NCBI GenBank assembly: GCA_014190675.1 | Contig: BJGT01000002.1 | Span: 27,698-91,697, forward strand | Source: Comamonadaceae bacterium | Lineage (GTDB): Bacteria > Pseudomonadota > Gammaproteobacteria > Burkholderiales > Burkholderiaceae_C | Direction: 5' to 3' | Length of the DNA: 64,000 nt | In this document: piece by piece, positions 30,236 through 38,611 of the stretch | Position numbering within the stretch: the stretch's first letter is position 1 | Layout of the letters: each line of letters begins with the position of its first letter | Position numbers and translations under genes: made by a program | Notes under the pieces: generated by a model | The model's input: only the letters and a program-made list of their open reading frames with translations | The model's database searches: none | What the model was told of the DNA's origin: nothing

Positions 30236-30460
30236 ATGGCTTATTCGCACGCTCAATCGGACACGTCAATCCCCCAAAGCCATCTCGATGGGTTTGGTAC
30301 GATTTTCGTCGTGATCTTTTGTGTCTTCATGTTGTTGGCTGTCATCGGGCAACTGTTCTATATGAACTGGCGCACTTGGCTACCGGGGGCAGAGGGTACG
30401 GGATCCATGCTCGACAGCGTCAAGTCGGCCGTCTACACCGTGATATCTCAACTGAGTTAA
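30236..30460 (+). CDS. Uncharacterised 74-aa single-TM polypeptide between pufB and pufA; LH1-beta-like motif lacking ligand His
   Basis: MAYSHAQSDTSIPQSHLDGFGTIFVVIFCVFMLLAVIGQLFYMNWRTWLPGAEGTGSMLDSVKSAVYTVISQLS*; good SD (GGAGA); AVIGQLFYMNWRTWL aligns without gaps to [15 protein letters not shown] of PufB. Confidence 0.82.
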   Translation: MAYSHAQSDTSIPQSHLDGFGTIFVVIFCVFMLLAVIGQLFYMNWRTWLPGAEGTGSMLDSVKSAVYTVISQLS

Positions 30461-30474
30461 CTTAAGGAAAAACT

Positions 30475-30666
30475 ATGTGGCGTTATTGGCGAATTGTTGA
30501 TCCCCGCAAGGCGATCATTCTGACCGGACTGCTGATTGCATTTGTGTCGACGAGCATCCACCTGATTCACATCAGTGGCGATCGTTACAACATCAATACT
30601 TGGCACCCGGACACGGTTAAGGCTGCAAAAGCTGCACAAAATGCAGCTCTTCCGCCTGCAAAGTAA
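30475..30666 (+). CDS. pufA: LH1 alpha polypeptide PufA (63 aa)
   Basis: MWRYWRIVDPRKAIILTGLLIAFVSTSIHLIHISGDRYNINTW...; DPR motif and TM His at +20 from Asp as in LH1 alpha; SD AAGGA. Confidence 0.88.
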   Translation: MWRYWRIVDPRKAIILTGLLIAFVSTSIHLIHISGDRYNINTWHPDTVKAAKAAQNAALPPAK

Positions 30667-30717
30667 CGGCTTCTTTTGAAGCCGCAGTGGTGCGCGAGGC
30701 CGGGCCAATCTGGCCCG
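30667..30717 (+). other. Tandem intercistronic hairpins between pufA and pufL
   Basis: CGGCTTC-tttt-GAAGCCG (30667-30684) and CGGGCCA-atc-TGGCCCG (30701-30717). Confidence 0.75.
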
Positions 30718-30791
30718 CTTCGCTCACCTGTTTGAAAAAAAATCTAGTGTCTGACCCGCACTGGGATGGTGCGTCGGTCTGAGGAGCCACT

Positions 30792-31619
30792 ATGGCGATG
30801 TTAAGTTTCGAAAGAAAATACCGCGTTCGCGGCGGCACCCTGATCGGGGGAGATCTGTTCGACTTTTGGGCTGGGCCCTTTTATGTCGGTTTTTTTGGCG
30901 TCACAACCGCCTTCTTCACTCTGGTCGGAACAGCCATGATTTTGTGGGGGGCGGCATCCGGCCCCACCTGGAACCTCTGGCAAATCAGCATAGCGCCGCC
31001 AGACCTGTCTTACGGACTGCGTTTTGCACCCATGATGCAGGGAGGCCTGTGGCAAATCATCACGGTTTGCGCGCTAGGCTCCTTTGTCTCCTGGGCGCTG
31101 CGTGAGGTCGAGATCTCTCGCAAACTGGGCATGGGCTTGCATGTGCCAGTCGCGTTTGGCTTTGCCATCTTTGCCTATTTCACGCTGCAGGTCATTCGCC
31201 CGGTTTTGATGGGCGCCTGGGGTCACGCCTTTCCCTATGGCATCTACAGCCACCTGGACTGGGTCAGCAATGTCGCTTACCAGTACCTTCACTTTCACTA
31301 CAACCCGGCGCACATGATCGCGGCAAGCCTGTTCTTTGCCACCGTGCTGGCGCTGTCCATGCACGGCGGTCTGGTGCTCTCGGCGACCAATCCCAAAAAG
31401 GGTGAGGTAGTCAAAACGCCCGAGCACGAAGACACTTTTTTCCGTGACGTCATCGGCTATTCCGTAGGCACACTGGGTATCCACCGCCTGGGGCTTTTCC
31501 TGGCGCTCGCAGCAGTGTGGTTCGCCGCGCTGTGCATCGTGATCAGCGGCCCGTTCTGGACCCGTGGTTGGCCCGAATGGTGGGGTTGGTGGCTGAACAT
31601 GCCCATCTGGGGCCATTGA
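30792..31619 (+). CDS. pufL: Photosynthetic reaction centre L subunit
   Basis: [67 protein letters not shown]; [16 protein letters not shown]. Confidence 0.97.
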   Translation: MAMLSFERKYRVRGGTLIGGDLFDFWAGPFYVGFFGVTTAFFTLVGTAMILWGAASGPTWNLWQISIAPPDLSYGLRFAPMMQGGLWQIITVCALGSFVSWALREVEISRKLGMGLHVPVAFGFAIFAYFTLQVIRPVLMGAWGHAFPYGIYSHLDWVSNVAYQYLHFHYNPAHMIAASLFFATVLALSMHGGLVLSATNPKKGEVVKTPEHEDTFFRDVIGYSVGTLGIHRLGLFLALAAVWFAALCIVISGPFWTRGWPEWWGWWLNMPIWGH

Positions 31620-31634
31620 GGCGACAAGGAGCAC

Positions 31635-32612
31635 ATGATGACTGAATATCAAAATCTCTTTACAACGGTACAGCCCACCGGGCCGGCCTCGGCTGGCATT
31701 GCGCTGCCCAAGGGTGACAGCGAACGCATCGGCACACCCTGGTTCTGGCACCTGGCCGGCCGGCTGGGCAATGCACAAATCGGACCGATTTACCTGGGCG
31801 GCCTGGGGCTGGCCTCGCTGGTGTTTGGCACCCTGGCCTTCAACATCATCGGCTTCAATATGCTGGCCATGGTGGACTGGAATCCGCTGCAATTGGTTCG
31901 TCAATTGTTCTGGCTGGCCCTTGAGCCACCGCCACCTAGCTTTGGCCTGTCCATTCCGCCGCTCAACCAGGGAGGCTGGTGGCTGATTACTGGCTTTTTG
32001 CTGACCATCTCCATACTTCTGTGGTGGACCCGCATCTACCGGCGCGCCAGACAGCTTGGCCTGGGTACACATGTGGCCTGGGCCTTTGCCGCTGCCATCT
32101 GGCTGTACCTGGTGTGCGGTTTTTTCCGGCCGGTCCTGATGGGCAGCTGGTCAGAGGCAGTGCCCTTTGGCATCTTCCCCCACCTCGATTGGGTCTCGGC
32201 GCTCTCGCTGCGCTACGGCAACCTCTTCTACAACCCCTTCCACGCCCTGTCCATCGTCTTCTTGTACGGATCAGTGCTGCTTTTTGCCATGCACGGCGCA
32301 ACCATTTTGGCGGTCAGTCGCTACGGCGGCGAGCGCGAGATTGAGCAAATCGTCGACCGCGGCACAGCCTCTGAGCGCGCTGCACTGTTCTGGCGCTGGA
32401 CCATGGGTTTCAATGCCACGATGGAGTCGGTCCACCGCTGGGCCTGGTGGTTCGCGGTGTTGTGTCCGCTGGTGGGCGGCATTGGCATCCTGCTGACCGG
32501 CACGGTGGTCGACAACTGGTATCTGTGGTCTGTCAAGCACCACGTTGTGCCGTCCTATCCGGCGGTTTTCCCGGTGGTCGTGGACCCCGCTCTTATGGGA
32601 GTCAAGCCATGA
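31635..32612 (+). CDS. pufM: Photosynthetic reaction centre M subunit
   Basis: [14 protein letters not shown]...; [44 protein letters not shown]. Confidence 0.97.
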   Translation: MMTEYQNLFTTVQPTGPASAGIALPKGDSERIGTPWFWHLAGRLGNAQIGPIYLGGLGLASLVFGTLAFNIIGFNMLAMVDWNPLQLVRQLFWLALEPPPPSFGLSIPPLNQGGWWLITGFLLTISILLWWTRIYRRARQLGLGTHVAWAFAAAIWLYLVCGFFRPVLMGSWSEAVPFGIFPHLDWVSALSLRYGNLFYNPFHALSIVFLYGSVLLFAMHGATILAVSRYGGEREIEQIVDRGTASERAALFWRWTMGFNATMESVHRWAWWFAVLCPLVGGIGILLTGTVVDNWYLWSVKHHVVPSYPAVFPVVVDPALMGVKP

Positions 32613-33652
32613 ACGCATGGGCTCGCACCTCACGCATCCTGTTACTCGCGCTATCTGCCGCCGTCTTGTACGGCTGCGGCGAGCGTCCGCCGATTGTCTC
32701 TGTGCAACACGGCTACCGTGGCACCGGCATGGAGCAAAACTACAACCCCCGGATATTGGCCAGCCAGGCCGCGCTGCACCGGGCACCGGCTGCCGCAGAG
32801 CCGGCCTCAGCCGATGGGCCGCGCGCCAAAGAGGTGTACCAAAACGTCAAAGTGCTGGGCGACCTCAGCGTGGGCGAATTCACCCGGCACATGGTGTCTA
32901 TTACTCAATGGGTTGCGCCCAAAGAAGGTTGCGCCTATTGCCATAACGTCGCTAATTTTGCCGACGACTCGCTGTACACCAAGGTCGTCGCCCGGCGCAT
33001 GATCCAAATGACACAGCATGTCAATGCCGATTGGAAACCCCATGTCGGCGAAACTGGCGTGACCTGCTACACCTGCCATCGGGGTAACCCGGTGCCCAAA
33101 GAAATCTGGGTCGCGCCCACTGCAAGCCGCCACAGCGGCGGCTCACTGGGCGATGATGCCGGGCAAAACCGGGCATCCAAATCGGTCGGCTACAGCTCGT
33201 TGCCCTACGATCCCTTCACGCCTTACCTCAAACAGGACAAGCCAATTCGGGTGAATGGCAACGATGCCTTGATCAAAACCGGCGCTGCGGCCAACCGGCA
33301 ATCCACCAAGCAGGCCGAGTTCACCTATGGTTTGATGGTGCATATGTCAGAGTCGCTGGGCGTGAACTGCACCTATTGCCACAACACCCGGTCCTTCCAG
33401 TCTTGGGAGCAGGCGCCGCCCCAGCGAGCTACCGCCTACCATGGCATCAGGCTGGCCCGTGACTTGAACAACGCGTACATGGAGCCGCTCACATCCACCT
33501 TCCCGCCCAACCGGCTGGGCAAAGCTGGCGATGTGGCCAAGGTGAACTGCGCCACCTGCCACCAAGGTGCCAACAAGCCTCTGTACGGCGCCAAGATGGC
33601 CAAAGACTACCCGGAGCTCACCAAAGTGTCGGTGGTCAGCACATCGCCTTAA
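32609..33652 (+). CDS. pufC: Tetraheme reaction-centre cytochrome c, lipoprotein
   Basis: Lipobox-like LYGCGE; four CxxCH motifs (CAYCH, CYTCH, CTYCH, CATCH); ATGA overlap with pufM. Confidence 0.96.
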   Translation: MNAWARTSRILLLALSAAVLYGCGERPPIVSVQHGYRGTGMEQNYNPRILASQAALHRAPAAAEPASADGPRAKEVYQNVKVLGDLSVGEFTRHMVSITQWVAPKEGCAYCHNVANFADDSLYTKVVARRMIQMTQHVNADWKPHVGETGVTCYTCHRGNPVPKEIWVAPTASRHSGGSLGDDAGQNRASKSVGYSSLPYDPFTPYLKQDKPIRVNGNDALIKTGAAANRQSTKQAEFTYGLMVHMSESLGVNCTYCHNTRSFQSWEQAPPQRATAYHGIRLARDLNNAYMEPLTSTFPPNRLGKAGDVAKVNCATCHQGANKPLYGAKMAKDYPELTKVSVVSTSP

Positions 33653-33672
33653 TCGGATGCAAGCGGCCAGAC

Positions 33673-33700
33673 CCGGGGCTTGACTGTTGCCAAGCCCCGG
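33673..33700 (+). other. Perfect 10-bp stem hairpin in the pufC-crtA spacer
   Basis: CCGGGGCTTG-actgttgc-CAAGCCCCGG; not followed by a U-tract. Confidence 0.7.
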
Positions 33701-33767
33701 CTAGTCTTGGCCGGTGTTGCCGGCCCGCGGCCTTCCCAGCTTCAAGCCAGAGCTTGAGCACAACCCC

Positions 33768-34523
33768 ATGACTGTCGAGGCGCCGCCCCCTGCCAAAACT
33801 GTGCAGCCAGCTTACCTAAAGTCAAGCGCAGGCACGCTCAGCGGCAGGGTCGCTGTGGTGGTGCTGTTCGAGGTATTGCCGCGCCACCGCCTCTGGGGCT
33901 ACAGTTGTTTTGTGCGCGGCCCCAAAGCCCTTGCAGATCCGCCCGGCTTGGTTTTCGCCAAAGTCTTGGGTAGCGGCCACCAGGGGGGCTTTGGCTTGCA
34001 ACCCAGCGGCTCGCGGCAGGCGCGGTTTTGTCTGTTCGACCAAGAGCAAGAGGCCGATAACTTTTTGGCTTCGCCCCTGGTCCAGGGCTATGCCCGGCGC
34101 AGCGGCGAATTCTTCAGCGCCAAATTGCGCGCTTACAGCTGCCGGGGTAGTTGGTCTGGCGCCAACATCGAGGTGACTGCAGAGGCACCGAGCGCGGGGC
34201 CCATCATGTCGCTGACCCGCGCCTCGATCCGGCCCAGCCGGGCCAGACAGTTCTGGCGCATGCAACCGGCCAGCGAGCTCGCCTTGGCCCAGTCTCAGGG
34301 CTGCCTGATGGCCACCGGCGTCGGTGAGGCGCCTTTTTTGCGCCAAGCTACGCTCACCGTCTGGTCAGACGTGGCGGCGATGGACAACTACGCACGTTCA
34401 GGCGCACATCTGGCAGCCATTCAGGCAGCTTACGGTGGCGGGTTTTTTTCTGAATCCATGTTCGCCCGATTTTCGCCACTGGCCCTGCGGGGTGTTTGGC
34501 GCGGCCGCACCTTTGGCTCATAG
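33768..34523 (+). CDS. crtA: Spheroidene monooxygenase CrtA
   Basis: VVLFEVLPRHRLWGYSCFVRGP...GSGHQGGF...MSLTRASIRPSRARQFWRMQP...ATGVGEAPFLRQATLTVWSD; start at MTVEAPPP. Confidence 0.9.
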   Translation: MTVEAPPPAKTVQPAYLKSSAGTLSGRVAVVVLFEVLPRHRLWGYSCFVRGPKALADPPGLVFAKVLGSGHQGGFGLQPSGSRQARFCLFDQEQEADNFLASPLVQGYARRSGEFFSAKLRAYSCRGSWSGANIEVTAEAPSAGPIMSLTRASIRPSRARQFWRMQPASELALAQSQGCLMATGVGEAPFLRQATLTVWSDVAAMDNYARSGAHLAAIQAAYGGGFFSESMFARFSPLALRGVWRGRTFGS

Positions 34524-34526
34524 CCC

Positions 34527-36077
34527 ATGCCTGAGACCACAGCATTGAGCGCGCCCCGGGTGGTGGTGGTGGGCGCGGGCATCGGCGGATTGGTCAGCGG
34601 CTTGCTGCTGTCGCACCAAGGTTTTGCGGTCACGCTGGTGGACGGTGCGGCGGCACCTGGCGGCAAAGTGCGGCAAATCATGGTGGGCGGCGTGGCGGTG
34701 GACTCGGGGCCAACAGTATTCACGATGCGCTGGGTGTTTGATCAAATTTTTGAGCAGGTGGGCTGCTGCCTGGATGATCTGCTTGCCCTGCAACCTCTGA
34801 ACATACTGGCTCGGCACGCCTGGCGGGATGATGACAGCCGGCTCGACCTGTATGCTGACGTAGCGCAGTCCGCAGATGCGATTGCCCAGTTCAGCTCGAG
34901 CGCCCAGGCCCGGGCTTTTTTGGAATTTTGTGCCAAGGCACGCGAGATCTATCAGCACCTGGAGCCGTCCTACATCCGGGCAGCAAAGCCCAGCCTGATG
35001 GGCATGGCGGGCGATTTGAAACTTGCCGGCCTGGCAGCCTTGACCAGCATCGGCCCCTTCAGCAACTTTTGGCACCTGCTTGGACGCTATTTTCAGGATC
35101 CCCGCCTGCGTCAGCTGTTTGGCCGCTATGCCACCTATTGCGGTGCCTCGCCCTGGTCTGCGCCCGCCACCCTGATGCTGATTGCGCATGTTGAACAGGC
35201 TGGCGTATGGTCTGTTGGCGGGGGCATGCATGCCCTGGCCAAGGTTCTGGCCGAGCAGGCGCAGGCCCAGGGTGCCAGCATCCGCTATGGCACACATTGC
35301 AGCCGTATTGTGGTGCGCGACGGACGGGCCTGCGGCGTACTGCTTGACAACGGCGAGTCGCTGGAGGCACAGGCGGTGGTCTTCAATGGCGATTGCGAGG
35401 CCCTGGCCCAGGGCCTGCTCGGCGCCGAGGCGCGGGCTGCCGTGCCGGCCATTGCACACGCGCAGCGCTCCTTGTCGGCGCTAACCTGGTCGATCCAGGC
35501 ACGAACCGAGGGCTTTGCACTGGCCAGACACAATGTATTCTTTGATTCTGACTATGCGCGTGAATTCGATGACATCTTCAAGCGGCGACAACTCCCCGCG
35601 CGGGGCACGGTGTATGTCTGCGCCCAGGACCGAAGCGACGACAGCGCAGATCCCGGCTGCAACGAGCGTCTGCTGTGCCTGGTCAATGCCCCCCCTGATG
35701 GCGACATCAGACGTTTTACACCAACGGAGGTCGATGCATGCGAGGCCCAAGCCCTGACACTGATGAAAAACTGCGGCCTGAATTTGCAGCTGGAGAGCGC
35801 AAGCCTGGTGCGCACCACGCCCAACGACTTCAATCGCCTCTTCCCGGGGACTGGCGGGGCCCTGTACGGTCGGGCCAGTCACGGCTGGATGACACCATTT
35901 CAGCGGCCGTCCTCGAGCAGCGCCCTGCCGGGCCTGTATTTGGCGGGGGGCAGCGTGCACCCGGGTCCGGGGGTGCCCATGGCCGCCCTGTCGGGCCGAC
36001 TGGCGGCCGCGACAGTGACGGCACACCTCGCTTCGACCAGCAGGTCAAGCCGGGTGGCTACCTTTGGTGGTACCTAG
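34527..36077 (+). CDS. crtD: Methoxyneurosporene (1-hydroxycarotenoid 3,4-) desaturase CrtD
   Basis: FAD-binding VVVVGAGIGGLVSGLLLSHQGFAVTLVDGAAAPGGKVRQI; C-terminal LYLAGGSVHPGPGVPMAALSGRLAA. Confidence 0.93.
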   Translation: MPETTALSAPRVVVVGAGIGGLVSGLLLSHQGFAVTLVDGAAAPGGKVRQIMVGGVAVDSGPTVFTMRWVFDQIFEQVGCCLDDLLALQPLNILARHAWRDDDSRLDLYADVAQSADAIAQFSSSAQARAFLEFCAKAREIYQHLEPSYIRAAKPSLMGMAGDLKLAGLAALTSIGPFSNFWHLLGRYFQDPRLRQLFGRYATYCGASPWSAPATLMLIAHVEQAGVWSVGGGMHALAKVLAEQAQAQGASIRYGTHCSRIVVRDGRACGVLLDNGESLEAQAVVFNGDCEALAQGLLGAEARAAVPAIAHAQRSLSALTWSIQARTEGFALARHNVFFDSDYAREFDDIFKRRQLPARGTVYVCAQDRSDDSADPGCNERLLCLVNAPPDGDIRRFTPTEVDACEAQALTLMKNCGLNLQLESASLVRTTPNDFNRLFPGTGGALYGRASHGWMTPFQRPSSSSALPGLYLAGGSVHPGPGVPMAALSGRLAAATVTAHLASTSRSSRVATFGGT

Positions 36078-36961
36078 ACGCTATCAGTGATGACGGCCAA
36101 CAGGCCCTGAGCATCATCGCTTTTGTCGGCAGCGTTTTTTCACCCTACTACGCCTGGGCTTTTGCACGCCAAGGTGCAGCAGTCGACCCAGACAACCACT
36201 GCGCGCTGAATGTCGCGCTGTATGGCAAGGGCGGCAAACGCTGGGCCATGACAGAGCGCAGCCGCGCCAGTGTGGAGCGGGGGCCACAGCACTTTGCCAT
36301 CGGCCCGAGCAGCCTGCGCTGGCGGGAAGACCACCTGCACATTGAACTCAATGAGTTGTGCGCACCCCTGCCCTACCCGGTGCGTGGCAGTGTGCGCCTA
36401 TACCCCTCGGCCTTGTCTACCTTCATGACGCCGCTGGATACGGCCGGACGCCACCGCTGGGGACCGATCGCCGCCTGCGCCCGCATTGAGGTCGATTTGC
36501 AACACCCGCGCATTTCATGGAAGGGCGAAGCCTATTTCGATAGCAATGAGGGCGATGAGCCCGTAGACCAGCAATTCGAGGCCTGGGACTGGTCGCGCGC
36601 GCGCCTCAAAGACGGCAGCACAGCAGTGCTCTACGACATTCGGCAAGCCGACGGTGTGCAGCGTGTGATTGCCCAGCGTTTTAGCCCAGATGGCCAGGCC
36701 CAGGCATTTGCGCCCCCGGCCGTGACCGTAGCCTTGCCACGCAGCCTCTGGCAAATACAGCGCTCGGTTCGGGCTGACGACAGCGCCACAACCCGACTGC
36801 TGCAAACCCTGGAGGACGCGCCGTTTTACAACCGCAGCCTGCTGCAAACCAGCCTGCTTGGTGAGGCGGTGACCGCGGTACATGAAACCCTGCAAGCGCA
36901 ACGCCTGAGCAGCCTGCCGGTGCGGCTGATGCTGCCCTGGCGCATGCCGCGCTGGAACTAA
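35738..36961 (+). CDS. crtC: Hydroxyneurosporene synthase (carotenoid 1,2-hydratase) CrtC; true start uncertain
   Basis: Conserved core RFDQQVKPGGYLWWYLDAISDDGQQALSIIAFVGSVFSPYYAWA begins about 36034. ATG 35738 is the only standard start codon upstream in frame and gives ~340 nt overlap with crtD. Confidence 0.85.
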   Translation: MRGPSPDTDEKLRPEFAAGERKPGAHHAQRLQSPLPGDWRGPVRSGQSRLDDTISAAVLEQRPAGPVFGGGQRAPGSGGAHGRPVGPTGGRDSDGTPRFDQQVKPGGYLWWYLDAISDDGQQALSIIAFVGSVFSPYYAWAFARQGAAVDPDNHCALNVALYGKGGKRWAMTERSRASVERGPQHFAIGPSSLRWREDHLHIELNELCAPLPYPVRGSVRLYPSALSTFMTPLDTAGRHRWGPIAACARIEVDLQHPRISWKGEAYFDSNEGDEPVDQQFEAWDWSRARLKDGSTAVLYDIRQADGVQRVIAQRFSPDGQAQAFAPPAVTVALPRSLWQIQRSVRADDSATTRLLQTLEDAPFYNRSLLQTSLLGEAVTAVHETLQAQRLSSLPVRLMLPWRMPRWN

Positions 36962-36974
36962 AGGAGCAGCCGCT

Positions 36975-37433
36975 ATGGTCGTCAATGACACGGTAAAAAT
37001 CGTCCATGTGCTCTCGGCCTGCCTGTTTCTGGGCAATGTCGTGGTCAGCGGCACCTGGGCTGCTTTGGCAGAACGTACCCGCAACTATGAGGTGATCGTC
37101 TTCAGCAACCGCCTGGTGCTGGTTACTGACCTGCTGTTCACCCTGAGCGGCGCAATTCTGCTGGTGGCAACCGGCTCGTCGATGGCGCAGAACTACGGCG
37201 GCGCCTCGGCCCAGAGCTGGATCGCCTGGTCCTACGGTCTGTTCGCCCTCTCTGGGCTGATCTGGTTGCTGGTGCTGGTGCCCATCCAATTGCGCCAGCG
37301 CCTGCTGCTCAAGCGCGACTTGGCCGTCACCGCCGAATATTTGCGGCTCTCGCGCATCTGGCAAATTGCCGGGGCTATCGCCACCGTGGTGCCGCTGCCC
37401 ATCATCTACCTGATGATCAACAAGGCCAACTGA
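36975..37433 (+). CDS. Four-TM integral membrane protein, DUF2269-like
   Basis: MVVNDTVKIVHVLSACLFLGNVVVSGTWAALAERT...; hydrophobic helices; directly downstream of crtC. Confidence 0.75.
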   Translation: MVVNDTVKIVHVLSACLFLGNVVVSGTWAALAERTRNYEVIVFSNRLVLVTDLLFTLSGAILLVATGSSMAQNYGGASAQSWIAWSYGLFALSGLIWLLVLVPIQLRQRLLLKRDLAVTAEYLRLSRIWQIAGAIATVVPLPIIYLMINKAN

Positions 37434-38351
37434 ATGCAACGCGACACGGCACTCCCGGCGCTGCGCGGGCAGGTGATTTTGATCACTGGTGCGGGTTCGG
37501 GCATCGGGGCGTCCACCGCGGCTGAGTTACAGCGACGCGGAGCGATTCCGGTGTTGGTCGACTGCGACCCGCAGGCCTTGTCGGCCACCGCCGCAGCACT
37601 CGGCGGGAACCTGCTCACGGTGCTTGCGGATGTCAGCCTGCCAGCCGATTGCGAGGCCATGGTGGCGCGCACCCTGCTGCGGCACGGCCGCATTGATGTG
37701 GTGTGGGCCAATGCCGGTATTGCCTCTTTCGGGCCGCTCGCATGGACCCACCCCCTGGCCTGGCAGCGCTGCATCGAGGTGAATGTGTTTGGGGTCTTCA
37801 ACACGGTTCACGCCGCCCTGCCCGAGATCATGCGTAGCCGGGGCTATATCGCCATCAGCGCATCGGTGTCCTCCTTTGCGCATCCGCCTGGCGTGTCGGC
37901 CTATGCGGCCTCAAAGGCTGCGGTAGAGGCCATGGGCAATGCCTGGCGCATCGAACTGGCCGGCCATGGCGTGCGGCTCGGGCTGATTCATGCCACCTGG
38001 GTGAAGACGCCCCTGGTGACCGAGGGCAATATGCACCCTGGCTTTGTGCGCTTGCGCGCCACCATGCCCGGCATCCTGAACCGGGAAGTCGAGCCCACCG
38101 CGGCGGCACGCATGATTGCTGAGGGCATCGAGCGCCGACTGCGGCGTATTTGGGTGCCCGGCTGGGTGCGGGTTTTGCACTGGCTGCGCGTGCTGCTGCA
38201 CACCCCCTTGGGCGAGTGGCAACTGCGCCGCGCTGCGCCTGAAATCGAGGCCCTGTTCGTAGCCGGTCTGGCACAGCACGGTGTCGAGGCTTCGTCCTAC
38301 CCACCGCGAGAACTGAGCCGCTCGGTGGCCAAACCGGATGCGGCCAGCTGA
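37434..38351 (+). CDS. SDR family NAD(P)-dependent oxidoreductase
   Basis: ILITGAGSGIGASTAAELQRRG (TGxxxGIG), NAG, S...YAASKAAV catalytic YxxxK. Confidence 0.9.
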   Translation: MQRDTALPALRGQVILITGAGSGIGASTAAELQRRGAIPVLVDCDPQALSATAAALGGNLLTVLADVSLPADCEAMVARTLLRHGRIDVVWANAGIASFGPLAWTHPLAWQRCIEVNVFGVFNTVHAALPEIMRSRGYIAISASVSSFAHPPGVSAYAASKAAVEAMGNAWRIELAGHGVRLGLIHATWVKTPLVTEGNMHPGFVRLRATMPGILNREVEPTAAARMIAEGIERRLRRIWVPGWVRVLHWLRVLLHTPLGEWQLRRAAPEIEALFVAGLAQHGVEASSYPPRELSRSVAKPDAAS

Positions 38352-38455
38352 GTTTGCAGGCCCTTTTGTTGGCCTGAACTGCGAACCGACCAAACCAAGC
38401 CGGGCACCATACACCCACCCAACCACACTACTACGCACCTAAAGGGGCCGGAGTT

Positions 38456-38611
38456 TTAATCTGGCGCTTTTTCTGCTGCTTTGGCCAGGGCTTTGGCAAT
38501 CGACTGCCGGCGCGCCTTGGCCACATCGCGCAACTGCCACCACACAAACAGCCCGCCGGCCGCCAGCAGGCCGATCACCTTGACGGCAATCAAGACATTG
38601 AATTCACTCAT
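38456..38611 (-). CDS. Small (51-aa) single-TM protein translationally coupled to crtB
   Basis: MSEFNVLIAVKVIGLLAAGGLFVWWQLRDVAKARRQSIAKALAKAAEKAPD; start overlaps crtB stop (ATGA). Confidence 0.7.
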   Translation of the reverse strand: MSEFNVLIAVKVIGLLAAGGLFVWWQLRDVAKARRQSIAKALAKAAEKAPD

